DNA from: Carnobacteriaceae bacterium zg-84
GTDB lineage: Bacteria; Bacillota; Bacilli; Lactobacillales; Aerococcaceae
Assembly: GCA_013874835.1 (NCBI GenBank)
Contig: CP059430.1
Location: 948,864 to 1,012,863 of the forward strand
Direction of reading: 5' to 3'
DNA: 64,000 nt
Made by a program: the position numbers and the translations under genes
The notes under the pieces: model-generated
Seen by the model: only the letters and a program-made list of their open reading frames with translations
Databases searched by the model: none
What the model was told of the DNA's origin: nothing
Shown: piece by piece, positions 1-8,743 of the stretch
Layout of the letters: each line of letters opens with the position of its first letter
Position numbering within the stretch: the first letter of the stretch is position 1

Positions 1-3000
1 TCACCGTCTGTTTTAGCTTTATCAACCTCAGCATTGTTAGTTGCAGCATCAATTGCGTCTTTAGCTTTGTTTGCTTCAGCCTCTACTTCGGCTTTTTTAG
101 CGTCTTTTTCAGCTTGTGATAAGTTTTGATTTTGGTCAATGGCATCTTTAGCTTCCGTTGCCTTAGCCTCAATCGCTTGTTTAGCGTCTTTTTTCTTATC
201 AGCAGTTGGTGCTACGCCTGCTAAAGCTGCTTCTCCATCTGTTTTCGCTGTGTCTACGCCAGTTTTGTTAGTTGCGTTATCAATAGCTTGTTTGGCTTCG
301 TCTGCTTTTTGTTTAGTCTGCTCTTTAGCTGCTTGTTTTTCTTCAGCCGTCAAGTCCTTGTTGTCATCGATTTCTTTATCTTTCGCTTTTTTAGCGGCAT
401 CAATCGCTGCTTTGGCTTGGTCTTTTCCGACTTTATCGACTGCCTTCACAACATTTTCACCTGCAGTTTTCGCCGCTTCTACACCTGCGTCATTAGTCGC
501 TTGGTCAACTTTTTCTTTTTCTGCTGTAGCTGCCGCTTCTACATCTGCAAGCACTGCCTCTTTTTCTTCCGGCGACAAGTTCGTTCTAAGCGCCAACTCA
601 AGCTTACGATCTGCAGCTACCTTGTCAATAGCTGCTTTGGCTTCTGCTTTTTTGGCTGCTGTTTCTGGCACATCTCGTACGGCTTTTTCTCCAGCTGTTT
701 GAGCAGTTGCTACATCTTGATTAGACGTTGCCGCATCAATCACTTTATTAGCTTTATCAGCTTCTGCTGCAACTTTTTCTTTGGCAGCTTGTTTTTCTTC
801 GGCCGTCAAGTGATTGTTGTTGTCGATGGCTTGCTCTTTTATGCGTTTTGCTTCTTCAACTTTAGCTTTAGCTGCGTCTTTCTTGACTGGAACTGGAGTT
901 ATAGCATTAATAGTATTTACCCCAGTGTCTTTTGCAGTATTAATTTCATTTTGATTACGCCCGCGATTAATTGCTGTTTTTGCTGCTGTTACAGCAGCGT
1001 CAACTTTCGCTTTCTCAGCATTCTTTTCCTCAGTTGTCAAAGCTGGGTTAGCATCAATCGCTGCTTTTTTAATTGCTGCCGCATCATCAATCGCTTTTCT
1101 TGCCTTATCTCTGCCTACACTACCTATATCTTCAATACGAGCTTCCGCATCAGAACCTGCATCCGTTGCAGCATCTTGATTTTGAGTTGCATCAATCGCT
1201 TTGTTTCCTTCTTCAACCACTTTATTTACATTATTGATGGCTCTAACTTTTTCTTCAGGTGATAGGATGTCACTTGCCGTAATTTCTTTGATTTTTTTAT
1301 CCGCTTCTGCTTTTAGGTGCTGTTTCGCAGTTTCTTTAGCAGCTTCTAGTGGATCTTTTTGAGCAGCTGGTGCTACTGCTGCCTCTACCGCTTCAATCGC
1401 TGTTTTCCCTGCATCTTTCGCTGCGTTCACAGCATCTGGTGTAGTGGCTGCTGTAATTGCTGCTTTGGCTTTTTCTACTGCTGCATCTACTTTTTTGATT
1501 GCAGCCTCTTTGTCTGCTTGTGTTGCATTTGGAGTGGCGTTGATTGCTGTTTTTCGAGTTGCTGCTGCTACATCAATTTCTTGATTAGCCTTATCTTTGG
1601 CTAACAGTGGCACAGCTTCAATCGCATCGAGTCCTTTTTGTTTTTCAGTACCGACAGCGGTAAAGTCTACTGAATCTGAAGTTAAGGCTGCATTTTTATC
1701 GACTTCTGCTTTTTTATCCAAGGCTTTAATTGCATCGTTAGCTGCTTTTTCTACTGCTTGCTTAGCCGTAGTTTTTTCGGTTTGCGTCATGTCCTGATTA
1801 GCATCAATCGCTTGGTTTTTCTTTACTTTAGCAGCTTCAATCTCTGCTTTAGCGGCTGTGATTTGATCATTTGCTTTGACTTTGTCTGGTGTTGACGAAT
1901 TCCCCGCTTCATCTTTTACGATTGCCGTTACTGTTTGGTTATTCGTGCTTGGAACTAATAATTTCCCATTTGCAGTCGCATAACCTGTTGGTACACCTTG
2001 ACCATTCGCTAGACTCCAATTACCTTGATTATCTTTCACAAATTCTACCGGTGTGCCGTCAGCAACTGTGACCACCAAGCGTTTGGCATCCTCTGGTGTG
2101 CTAATAACAACACTTCCGTCTGGTTGTGGTCTTAGTGATGGTTCAGCTGGGGGAACGGTGTCTACCACGTTAACTTTTAGATTAATCGTTTGACTCGTAC
2201 CATTTGGGTAGGTAACTGTTACGACTCCAGATTGCTCGCCTAAACTATTTGTACTAGGTTTTGTCGCCCACACAAAAGTTGTTCCTGTTGGTAATTCATT
2301 TGGATTAGAAACGATTAAATCACGAAGTTTATCACTTTCTGTCGGCAATTCTGAAAATTGTTGAACCTCACGCGTTGACTCTACTTGTGGCACTTGATTT
2401 ACAACTAATTTGAGATGACCTGTAGATGGACGTCCATCATCTCCTGTACCATCGTCATTTGCACTTGCACGGTAACGAACAGCAGTATTCGCACCGTATC
2501 CTAGTGACCAAAAGCGTCCTGCCAAATTACTATTATCCGGCCACATATTAGGTTGTTGGATAATTTTGATTTCTTCTCCATTTGCTACTGCTGCTCTAAT
2601 AGCTGCAATATCTGCACTTGTCAAAATATCACGATTAACCCACGTTCCTTTTGAATCATTAAAGTCATCGCGTCCTGCACCAACATTATCTCCAGAAGCA
2701 AATTCAGCATTAAACATTGAAGCTGTTCCTTCTTCTTTAAGAGACCAATTCCCACTTCCATCCACAATAGCATATTTCGGTTTATCTACTCCTGGAATGA
2801 TAATTCGAATCGTTTGATTAGCCATCCCTGTACCAGAAAGCGTCTTATCTGTAGCTGCATTAAATGGATTAACAGAAGTTGGAGCGGCAATCCGCGGAGC
2901 TGTCGTGATATCATATTTTGGTCCTGTAACGACGATATCCCCGTCTGCTTGTTTCATCGTTACACGAGCATAAAACTTACCAGAAAGCGGCAAAGGTTTT

Positions 3001-4316
3001 TTAAATTCTAGTTTTGGTCCCCAACCATAAGAAATATTACCCGGACCTGCATCTGCATTAATTCCATTTGTTCCTGGTGTGTTTGCAACATTGTCAGGAA
3101 ATTGGGGAGCTGGCTTTCCATCCATCGTTTTCCCGTTTTGCCCTTCAGCGACAACTTCTTCTTTTCCATCAGGAGTTTGGACTATGTATTCAATCTTAGC
3201 ATTTCTAGCTATATGGGCTATTTGTACGCCCCCAGGATTCAAACCTCCATTTCGAGTAAAGTCTGCGTTTTTAATTGTTTTTTTATCATACCCATTCAAA
3301 TACTTTAGTACTTCTGGATGTGCATCGTTAGCACCAATTACAGGTTTAGGGTAATCTACTTTGTATCTAAATTCATGCTGAGTGCCCCCAGATGAATAGG
3401 TAGCCGTTACATAACCTGCTAGAATCGGTTTAGCTGGGTCTGTATTAGAATAACTCCAATTCGCAACTCCGTTTTGATTCGCAGTAACTTCTGGTCCCTC
3501 TATCAATGTTCTACCATCAATAGCTGAAATCAAATTAAACTTAACTTTTGTATTCGCCGGTATACCAGTAGCTTGGAAACTACCCACATAAGCACCTGCT
3601 TGATTACGAACAGTATCAATCTGAGCTTCTGTTCTACCAGTTATAATACTTGTACCTGCAACAACAAATTGATTATTCGTTGACTTTCTCAAATCGCCTT
3701 CATTTCCTACCGCTGTAAAACCAGCTGGAACGGCATTTGAATCCGCACGGAAACCTGTTCCTTCTGGCATTTCTCCTCTTGAACGATTATAACGTTGATA
3801 AGCACGGCTACTTGTCAATGCCTTCGTTAGTTCTAAAGATAGTCCTGCAACGTCTTCATCACTAAGATTTAATTGACGGAAGTGTTCCTCTGTCAACAAT
3901 TTAACTTCTGCAACTGATAGTTTTTTGAAGACTTCTAAAGTCAACTTATCCACTGAAATAGTTTCTTCAACTTTCTCACCTAGTTGTTCAGACGAACGGT
4001 TAACTTCCTCAGTTATTGGATTTACTTCAGTGACGGCTGATTCTTCTTGATTCGTTACTTTTTCAGATCCATCTTCTTTCAATTCAGCTGTCGATAGACT
4101 AGCTTCTTCAACCACAGTTGTATTCTCAGAAACAGTTACTTTTTCTACTGATGACAACTCAAAATCCACTACGCTTGACTTAGGTACAGACTCAATAACT
4201 TCACTTGCTTCTGCAAAAACTTGTGGTCCAACTATCAAGAAAGAGCCTAAGAAAACTGACCCTACCCCTACTTTAAATTTTCGTATTGAAAAACGATCTT
4301 TCTTTTTATTAAACAT
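1..4316 (-). CDS. YSIRK surface adhesin with DUF1542-type repeats (C-terminus beyond window)
   Basis: Cell-wall surface protein, open at the left edge; 1,438 codons are visible. It begins with a YSIRK signal (RFSIRKFKVGVGSVFLGS, residues 8-25), then an acidic Ser/Thr/Glu-rich linker, a non-repetitive region (about residues 150-640), a Rib-like segment with the phrase VTYPNGTSQTINLKVNV (about 690-720), and an Ig-like stretch. From about residue 810 onward it is a tandem array of helical repeats of about 75-77 aa, each with an LTxEEK and an AKxAID motif, as in DUF1542/staphylococcal Ebh-like repeats. A Shine-Dalgarno AAGGAGGA lies 7-9 bases before the ATG. YSIRK signals are known to direct septal secretion before sortase anchoring; the LPXTG end must lie outside the window. 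Ligand unknown; adhesion is inferred. The upstream promoter region is bounded by inverted repeats next to a recombinase gene. Confidence 0.9.
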   Translation of the reverse strand, partial: MFNKKKDRFSIRKFKVGVGSVFLGSFLIVGPQVFAEASEVIESVPKSSVVDFELSSVEKVTVSENTTVVEEASLSTAELKEDGSEKVTNQEESAVTEVNPITEEVNRSSEQLGEKVEETISVDKLTLEVFKKLSVAEVKLLTEEHFRQLNLSDEDVAGLSLELTKALTSSRAYQRYNRSRGEMPEGTGFRADSNAVPAGFTAVGNEGDLRKSTNNQFVVAGTSIITGRTEAQIDTVRNQAGAYVGSFQATGIPANTKVKFNLISAIDGRTLIEGPEVTANQNGVANWSYSNTDPAKPILAGYVTATYSSGGTQHEFRYKVDYPKPVIGANDAHPEVLKYLNGYDKKTIKNADFTRNGGLNPGGVQIAHIARNAKIEYIVQTPDGKEEVVAEGQNGKTMDGKPAPQFPDNVANTPGTNGINADAGPGNISYGWGPKLEFKKPLPLSGKFYARVTMKQADGDIVVTGPKYDITTAPRIAAPTSVNPFNAATDKTLSGTGMANQTIRIIIPGVDKPKYAIVDGSGNWSLKEEGTASMFNAEFASGDNVGAGRDDFNDSKGTWVNRDILTSADIAAIRAAVANGEEIKIIQQPNMWPDNSNLAGRFWSLGYGANTAVRYRASANDDGTGDDGRPSTGHLKLVVNQVPQVESTREVQQFSELPTESDKLRDLIVSNPNELPTGTTFVWATKPSTNSLGEQSGVVTVTYPNGTSQTINLKVNVVDTVPPAEPSLRPQPDGSVVISTPEDAKRLVVTVADGTPVEFVKDNQGNWSLANGQGVPTGYATANGKLLVPSTNNQTVTAIVKDEAGNSSTPDKVKANDQITAAKAEIEAAKVKKNQAIDANQDMTQTEKTTAKQAVEKAANDAIKALDKKAEVDKNAALTSDSVDFTAVGTEKQKGLDAIEAVPLLAKDKANQEIDVAAATRKTAINATPNATQADKEAAIKKVDAAVEKAKAAITAATTPDAVNAAKDAGKTAIEAVEAAVAPAAQKDPLEAAKETAKQHLKAEADKKIKEITASDILSPEEKVRAINNVNKVVEEGNKAIDATQNQDAATDAGSDAEARIEDIGSVGRDKARKAIDDAAAIKKAAIDANPALTTEEKNAEKAKVDAAVTAAKTAINRGRNQNEINTAKDTGVNTINAITPVPVKKDAAKAKVEEAKRIKEQAIDNNNHLTAEEKQAAKEKVAAEADKANKVIDAATSNQDVATAQTAGEKAVRDVPETAAKKAEAKAAIDKVAADRKLELALRTNLSPEEKEAVLADVEAAATAEKEKVDQATNDAGVEAAKTAGENVVKAVDKVGKDQAKAAIDAAKKAKDKEIDDNKDLTAEEKQAAKEQTKQKADEAKQAIDNATNKTGVDTAKTDGEAALAGVAPTADKKKDAKQAIEAKATEAKDAIDQNQNLSQAEKDAKKAEVEAEANKAKDAIDAATNNAEVDKAKTDG
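15..1870 (-). repeat. DUF1542-like tandem repeats within surface adhesin
   Basis: About eight units of roughly 230 bp (75-77 aa) encode Ala/Lys/Glu/Asp-rich helices. Each unit carries variants of NxxLTxEEKxxAK and ANKAKDAID. The units are diverged at DNA level, which argues for an old array rather than a recent expansion. Their Ala/Lys-rich codon pattern opens long spurious reading frames on the plus strand. Confidence 0.8.
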
Positions 4317-4372
4317 CGATTTTCCTCCTTATATTTTTTGATTTCATTTGATTTTAAATCATTCAAAAAATC

Positions 4373-4523
4373 AGGGATTTTTGAATCGCTATTCCTATTG
4401 AAATTTAAGACACTAACTAATTTATTCAATGTTCAAAATATGGACTAAAAACGCCTTTTTTCTTGCCTTTTTTAAAATCAAAATATATCACAGTAATGAT
4501 AGCACATTTATTCAAAAATCCCT
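4373..4523. repeat. 14-bp perfect inverted repeats bracketing the adhesin promoter region
   Basis: The sequence AGGGATTTTTGAAT at 4373-4386 is repeated exactly in inverse orientation at 4510-4523, enclosing 123 bp. The right copy overlaps the last codons and stop of the serine recombinase gene. The left copy also forms a near-perfect hairpin with 4361-4372. A site-specific recombinase gene next to inverted repeats around a promoter region is the layout of known promoter-inversion switches. The repeats are shorter than typical serine-invertase sites, so inversion is only a hypothesis. Confidence 0.45.
4496..4504 (-). promoter_or_regulatory. Candidate extended -10 promoter for the adhesin
   Basis: On the minus strand TGCTATCAT matches an extended -10 (TGn plus a hexamer with 5 of 6 consensus bases). 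No good -35 is present, as is usual for extended -10 promoters. It lies inside the segment bounded by the 14-bp inverted repeats and about 180 bp before the adhesin start, so inversion of that segment would turn it away from the gene. Confidence 0.35.
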
Positions 4524-5138
4524 AGTATTTAGAACTATTTTTTGATTTTTTCTGGCTATTAACCAGTTATAACACGTTGTTTTGGCAACATCTAGAACAT
4601 CGGCTGCTTCTTGGATATTTAATTGCTGTAATTCCCATTGTTGATAGACTTCTTCAAAGTTAGGTGGTATTTCTTTTTTTGGTCGCCCAAATCGAACACC
4701 TTTTTTCTTTGCTTCTCTAATCCCCTCTCTTTGTCGTTGTAACATATTCTCTCGTTCTACCTGTGCCACATAAGAAAGAACTTGTAAAACTAAATCCGAA
4801 ATAAATCTTCCCGTAATATTATTGTCAAAAGATGATTTTGTGTTCAATAAATCAAGATCTAATACTTTAATATCAACTTCTTGTTCTCTTACTAGATACC
4901 GCCATTGTTCAAGAATTTCATCATAATTTCTACCTAAGCGATCAATTGATTTAATTACAACTTCATCACCTTTTTTGAGACGCTTTATCATACGCTTGTA
5001 AGCTATACGATTAAAATCTTTTCCAGACATCTTATCAATATAAAGCTGTTTATCTGCAATTCCCTCTTGATACATTGCAGTTAGTTGACGCTCAACATTT
5101 TGTTCCTTAGTTGACACACGAATATAGCCATATTTCAT
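4512..5138 (-). CDS. Serine recombinase (resolvase/invertase family)
   Basis: Small serine recombinase of 208 aa. The N-terminal catalytic domain starts YGYIRVSTKEQ with the nucleophilic serine at residue 9, and has the family SIDRLGRN motif near residue 65. A C-terminal helix-turn-helix (about residues 155-195, around QQLNIQEAADVLDVAKTT) would bind the recombination site. Length and layout fit plasmid/transposon resolvases and DNA invertases. A strong AAAGGAGG lies 7 bases before the ATG. It reads toward the adhesin on the same strand. No transposase partner is adjacent, so it could be a stranded transposon resolvase or an active invertase acting on the inverted repeats at its own 3' end; sequence alone does not decide. 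Confidence 0.85.
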   Translation of the reverse strand: MKYGYIRVSTKEQNVERQLTAMYQEGIADKQLYIDKMSGKDFNRIAYKRMIKRLKKGDEVVIKSIDRLGRNYDEILEQWRYLVREQEVDIKVLDLDLLNTKSSFDNNITGRFISDLVLQVLSYVAQVERENMLQRQREGIREAKKKGVRFGRPKKEIPPNFEEVYQQWELQQLNIQEAADVLDVAKTTCYNWLIARKNQKIVLNTRDF

Positions 5139-5152
5139 TTTTTATCCTCCTT

Positions 5153-5899
5153 TACTATTATCTCAATAATGCTTTAAATAAACCCTATAAACAACTTCAA
5201 CTTGAAAAGATAAACAGCGCATTGTTTACTTCATATCATAAAAAATATACCTTCCTATCTCAAAATAATTAATAAATCAAAAAAAGTCCGAACAAAAGTC
5301 CAGACTCTCTTATTAGAATTCATAAAAACAGTAATATTCAATAACATAAATAAGGTAAATAAGTAATTAACCTTGTAACTAAATAGATAACTTTTTAAAA
5401 CCACTATTTATTTAAATCTAAACCAAACCATTAATTCAAACGTAAAATAACAAATATATATACACTTCATGCTTTTTATAATTTTAAATTCTATCTCACC
5501 TCCAACAATCTTCGAGTATTATTCTAAAATAAAAAGTATTTGTAAATCCGTTACTTATATAAAAATCCTGTTGATACCCCCTAGAAAAATTCCACACCCC
5601 TATTATTTTTTTGACATCCCTAAAAATTATACAGCCAAAATTAAGAGCACAATAAAAAAACTTCAATTCATTTTAAAACGCGGACTAGCAACAAAGGCTA
5701 TATTTCAAGCTATTTTCTATTTAGTTTTGTATCAAAATCGGTATCTTCTTCTCAACACCCATACTCAATATCAACTAATAACAATTTAACGATTACTTAC
5801 TTTTTAACGATAATAAATTATTTAACGATTTCAATATTATAGATAAAATTTTAAAAGTTCAAAAAATCATCTCTTCATATGATTCTTAACCTTTCAAAC
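5153..5899. other. AT-rich intergenic stretch, no supported gene
   Basis: About 750 bp of very AT-rich DNA. A 106-codon open frame at 5469-5789 on the plus strand has no Shine-Dalgarno and a low-complexity Ile/Lys/Thr composition, so I do not call it. No RNA gene or clear repeat was recognised. Confidence 0.5.
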
Positions 5900-5995
5900 T
5901 TAAAAACTACCTAAAGCCCTTATATCGGCACCATTTATTTCGTTATGTTGTATCCATGAATTGGTAGTTATTTCTATTGCTATTAGTTTTATCAT
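5900..5995 (-). CDS. 31-aa small ORF with strong ribosome binding site
   Basis: A 31-codon ORF starts MIKLIAIEITTNSWIQ and ends IRALGSF. AAAAGGAGA lies 6 bases before the ATG, which is unusually good for a chance ORF in this AT-rich DNA. A decayed version of the same reading (WIQ-x2-EIN-x3-I) is found at 21407-21490, also close to an ISL3 remnant, with about 27 of 35 bases alike over the best segment. There is no signal peptide or membrane segment. Function unknown. It may be a real small protein or a fragment of a once longer gene carried with old insertion sequences. Confidence 0.35.
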   Translation of the reverse strand: MIKLIAIEITTNSWIQHNEINGADIRALGSF

Positions 5996-6308
5996 ACAAT
6001 TTCTCCTTTTAATTATTTAGGGGGATGCAACACATTGCTTAATAAGGCAAATAAAGTTGCTCTTATTAAGATGCTTGTCGCTATTTGGCGAACAAGCTAT
6101 ATGTCTTACTATGTTTTTAAGCCAACCTTTCGTCTTGCACTTAAAAACTGTCGCTTTTTTAACAATTTGATTTTCCATATTATTATAACATTTTTTATTG
6201 GTTTTCTTCCAATAATTAAAAGGTATTATGAATAATAAAATGAACTACATTCGAAAAGTTAAACAAAATATCTAACGCTCGAAAATACAGTTCAAATAAA
6301 TACAGACA

Positions 6309-6457
6309 TTTTTTTATTTTAGATTGTGTGTATCATACAACATCTTTCTATGCGACAGAAAAAGAATCTGAAAAAGGCAGTGAATGGCTGATGTCATTCA
6401 CTACCAATATACTCACTATTTCTCTCCACCAACACGATTTAACGAAGAGTCGTAAAT
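6309..6457 (+). mobile_element. Remnant of the 3' end of an ISL3-family element
   Basis: The last part of the ISL3 transposase frame (phrase TTTTATTTTAGATTG and the following ATCATACAAC), the GTGAATGG hairpin and the terminal CTCCACCAACACGATTT block match the 3' end of the intact copy at 8744-10220 with many substitutions. The outermost GAGCC is changed. It is a decayed end without coding capacity. Confidence 0.75.
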
Positions 6458-6485
6458 TGAGGTTTTAAACTTGAATAATTAAAAT

Positions 6486-6995
6486 TTATTTTTCTATCAA
6501 AACTTGAGTTCCAGCGATTAAATCTCCTAAATGTCTTTTATCATTTCTTATGGTTCCCATTAAAAATAAAACTAACATGAGTCCAACTGATAATACCTCT
6601 AAAACTATACTAATAGTATCGAAGCCAGTATACATCCCCCTGATAGTTCTCATATGCCCTAATTGCCAAGGTAAAAACTTTATTATATTTCGAACTAAAG
6701 CAGAACCATAGTTTTTATTTTTATAAGCCAACTTTAGTCCCATCTTTCTTTTTCCAATACTTCCACCATTATAATCAAGATAAGTAAAAAATAGAATTAT
6801 CGGAATAACGGACGAAACAAAAGCGATGATCTGAGACTGCATATACGTAAATGCGGGAATTTCTTTTAATACCCATTTGTAAAATAAAATACAAACGATA
6901 AATAAACATACCAGATATGCACATATGACCAACCAGTCTATAAAAAGTTCTTTCACTCTAGTCGAGAAACTTATTTTATTATTTTCTTTATACAT
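6486..6995 (-). CDS. RDD-family membrane protein
   Basis: Integral membrane protein of about 169 aa with three hydrophobic segments (about residues 20-45, 60-80 and 130-150) and the closing phrase RHLGDLIAGTQVL, the usual end of RDD domains. The conserved Arg/Asp pair of the family fits GKRKMGLKLAY and the RxxxD at the end. Role unknown; RDD proteins are proposed to move solutes or ions. The ATG at 6995 is preferred over the GTG four codons upstream because GAGGGA sits just before it. It lies beside phage remnants and may be a leftover accessory gene. Confidence 0.7.
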   Translation of the reverse strand: MYKENNKISFSTRVKELFIDWLVICAYLVCLFIVCILFYKWVLKEIPAFTYMQSQIIAFVSSVIPIILFFTYLDYNGGSIGKRKMGLKLAYKNKNYGSALVRNIIKFLPWQLGHMRTIRGMYTGFDTISIVLEVLSVGLMLVLFLMGTIRNDKRHLGDLIAGTQVLIEK

Positions 6996-7091
6996 TCTGT
7001 CCCTCACAAATTCTAATTTATCTTTTATTTACTGCTCCTATTATACCAAAAAAAGTTAAGGTGTTATATTAGAACGTATCAAACTCACTTT

Positions 7092-7225
7092 GTCATGAAA
7101 CCTTGCTATATGTCACGTCATCATTTGTTTTTTCACTCCAAATATCAAGTACTAACCCAATTGTTAGTAAGTCGAGTTCTTGTATAACTATACCAATTTC
7201 AACACAACGCAAGAGAAATAAACCT
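7092..7225 (-). pseudogene. Possible phage-derived fragment
   Basis: On the minus strand an open stretch ends with LTIGLVLDIWSEKTNDD before a stop. This phrase resembles the end of small tail-region proteins of Gram-positive siphophages (from memory, family name uncertain). It has no start codon or ribosome site of its own and lies between other phage fragments. Listed at low confidence as part of the decayed prophage. Confidence 0.3.
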
Positions 7226-7280
7226 GTTGTCATTTCCCGATTACTTGTTGTGACTTTTTCTGTTTTTCACATCGATTATC

Positions 7281-7475
7281 TCATAGACATAGATTTGTAG
7301 ACTTGACAATATTTCCGATAATATTCGAACATACGAATAGACAACCGGCTATAACCGGTTGTTTATTCACACCTTTACCACTAGAGGAGTGCCCAATGAA
7401 AAAGGAGTAACTATTATTGTTGAGTTTGTTTTCTGGTTTATCTCTTGATTTAAAAAGTCCACTAAATAGTTTCAT
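7281..7475 (-). pseudogene. Phage portal protein, N-terminal fragment
   Basis: The 64-codon frame starts MKLFSGLFKSRDKPENK and continues SYSFFIGHSSSGKGVNKQ. This is the characteristic opening of HK97-type phage portal proteins (usually about 380-420 aa), where a small basic leader is followed by YSFFxGxSxSGKxVNE. The next residues keep a weak match to the CVRxLAETIA segment, then the frame ends. It sits downstream of a terminase fragment on the same strand, in the normal phage order. It has a usable AGGAGG before the ATG but cannot make a working portal. Confidence 0.65.
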
Positions 7476-7525
7476 ACATTCCTCCTAATTTTAGATATTA
7501 AAAAACACCTCTATATGTGATACTT

Positions 7526-8308
7526 TTATCTTTCTATTACCTCTAAAATTTCTTTTCCATAATTAGCTTTTACCAATTTTTCAATTTTTAATGATGGCTT
7601 TTGTGGATTAGTAGTAACAAAGACTTTATCATAATCGGAAAGTCCCTCTACAGCATCCATCCACTTACTAACAGCTCTATATATTATTATAACCACATCT
7701 TTTTTCTTTAATCTTTCAGAAATTATTTCAAATACAAATTTTTGTGTTGGTAAATATCCCTTTTCTTTTATAACTTTATTTACTAACGGTTCTAATCCCT
7801 CCTTATTATTATATGCTTCTGAATGATAAGGAAAAAACTCAACCACTGCAATATTTTTATTAAAAAAACCATCTATTTTTGAAGTATCTAATGAATTTTT
7901 CATAAATTCTATTTTCTGAGCATATTCTTCTGGAAATAATGTTCGTAATTTCTTCCAATACCCTTGTTTATCTTTATAAGAATCAAACTCAAAAAAACGA
8001 GGTTCAGAAAAGTCTAAATTCCTTTTTATTTTTTTTTGATAAGACTCGTCAAATGTATTATAAAATTCAATATATTCATCATTAACACCAGGATTCAAGC
8101 CTAAAACTAGTATTTTAGCTTTTTTAATATCACCAATATAATGTAGGGGATAAACATTGAGATTCAATTTATACTTGTCATTCAATTTTTCATATTCTTC
8201 CCTAGACCTTAAATTATCTAAAAAAGTTTTATCGTCAGCAGCAAATATTTGCTTATTACCTGAATCATTAATTTCTTCAACAATATCTTTCCATGGATTT
8301 TTTAACAT
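7526..8308 (-). CDS. Uracil-DNA-glycosylase-superfamily-like protein
   Basis: Intact 260-aa protein. VLGLNPG (residues 68-74) resembles the GxNPG catalytic loop of the uracil-DNA glycosylase superfamily, and the later AVVEFFPYHS and VFVTTNPQKPS phrases fit the other conserved loops, but the classical family motifs are not complete. The reaction is therefore not assigned; a base-excision, phage-encoded or defence role are all possible. The ATG at 8308 follows AGAGGTGATG at good distance. It lies between terminase and portal fragments on the same strand, has low GC and no partner genes, and unlike its neighbours it is not broken, which suggests selection or later arrival. Confidence 0.6.
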   Translation of the reverse strand: MLKNPWKDIVEEINDSGNKQIFAADDKTFLDNLRSREEYEKLNDKYKLNLNVYPLHYIGDIKKAKILVLGLNPGVNDEYIEFYNTFDESYQKKIKRNLDFSEPRFFEFDSYKDKQGYWKKLRTLFPEEYAQKIEFMKNSLDTSKIDGFFNKNIAVVEFFPYHSEAYNNKEGLEPLVNKVIKEKGYLPTQKFVFEIISERLKKKDVVIIIYRAVSKWMDAVEGLSDYDKVFVTTNPQKPSLKIEKLVKANYGKEILEVIER

Positions 8309-8365
8309 ATACATCACCTCTACTAAAATAATACATTTATTATATCATCATATAGATAAAAATCT

Positions 8366-8735
8366 ACGATTGTCATAAACTTCTGATTGCCACAACGAAT
8401 CGCTCTATCAAGTGCTATAATAGTCGCAATCGCACCGTCAATTTTTCTGTTGTTTTTTCTTTGTTTGCTTTGATATTTCCTAACGGATTTATTCGAATAA
8501 AAATATTATCCATATTCCACCTTAAAACAGGATGTCCATCTTGAGCTATTTTCTGTTTTGGTCATGATGTCAAATAGTTTTCGATTAGGTTATGTATGCA
8601 ATTCATCAAACACCACACCACAAATATTAAAACCATGTTTGAAATAGGCTTCAACAGAGATCACTCGATAAAAACTATCGATTGGCAAATAAACAATTTG
8701 TTTTTATGACGCTAGAATTTTAACTCGATTATTTA
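8366..8735 (-). pseudogene. Phage terminase large subunit, decayed C-terminal part
   Basis: The minus strand reads RVKILAS, then QIVYLPIDSFYRVISVEAY, FNICGVVFDELHT, then after a gap HPVLRWNMDN, NPLGNIKANKEK and KIDGAIATIIALDRAIRCG. These are the ordered motifs of the nuclease half of Terminase_1 large subunits. There are stop codons after ILAS and DELHT, at least two frameshifts and an internal deletion. The 5' side is cut by the ISL3 element that begins at 8744. Confidence 0.8.
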
Positions 8736-8743
8736 ATTTTATA
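8736..8743. repeat. Target-site duplication of ISL3 copy 1 (left)
   Basis: ATTTTATA directly before the left inverted repeat is repeated exactly at 10221-10228 directly after the right one. Eight-base duplications are the norm for ISL3-family insertion. Confidence 0.9.

Noticed and set aside
139-1797. Several long open frames on the plus strand
   Set aside because: They mirror the Ala/Lys-rich DUF1542 repeats of the minus-strand adhesin, lack ribosome sites and give low-complexity products.
5469-5789. 106-codon plus-strand frame
   Set aside because: No Shine-Dalgarno, AT-driven composition and no recognisable motif.
6035-6235. 66-codon plus-strand frame with a hydrophobic end
   Set aside because: It starts at TTG with only a distant AGGGGG; no family recognised and it lies beside IS debris. 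Too weak to call.
7341-7362. Palindrome ACAACCGG/CCGGTTGT as a terminator or operator
   Set aside because: It lies inside the portal-protein fragment and lacks a T-run, so it is probably chance within a decayed gene.
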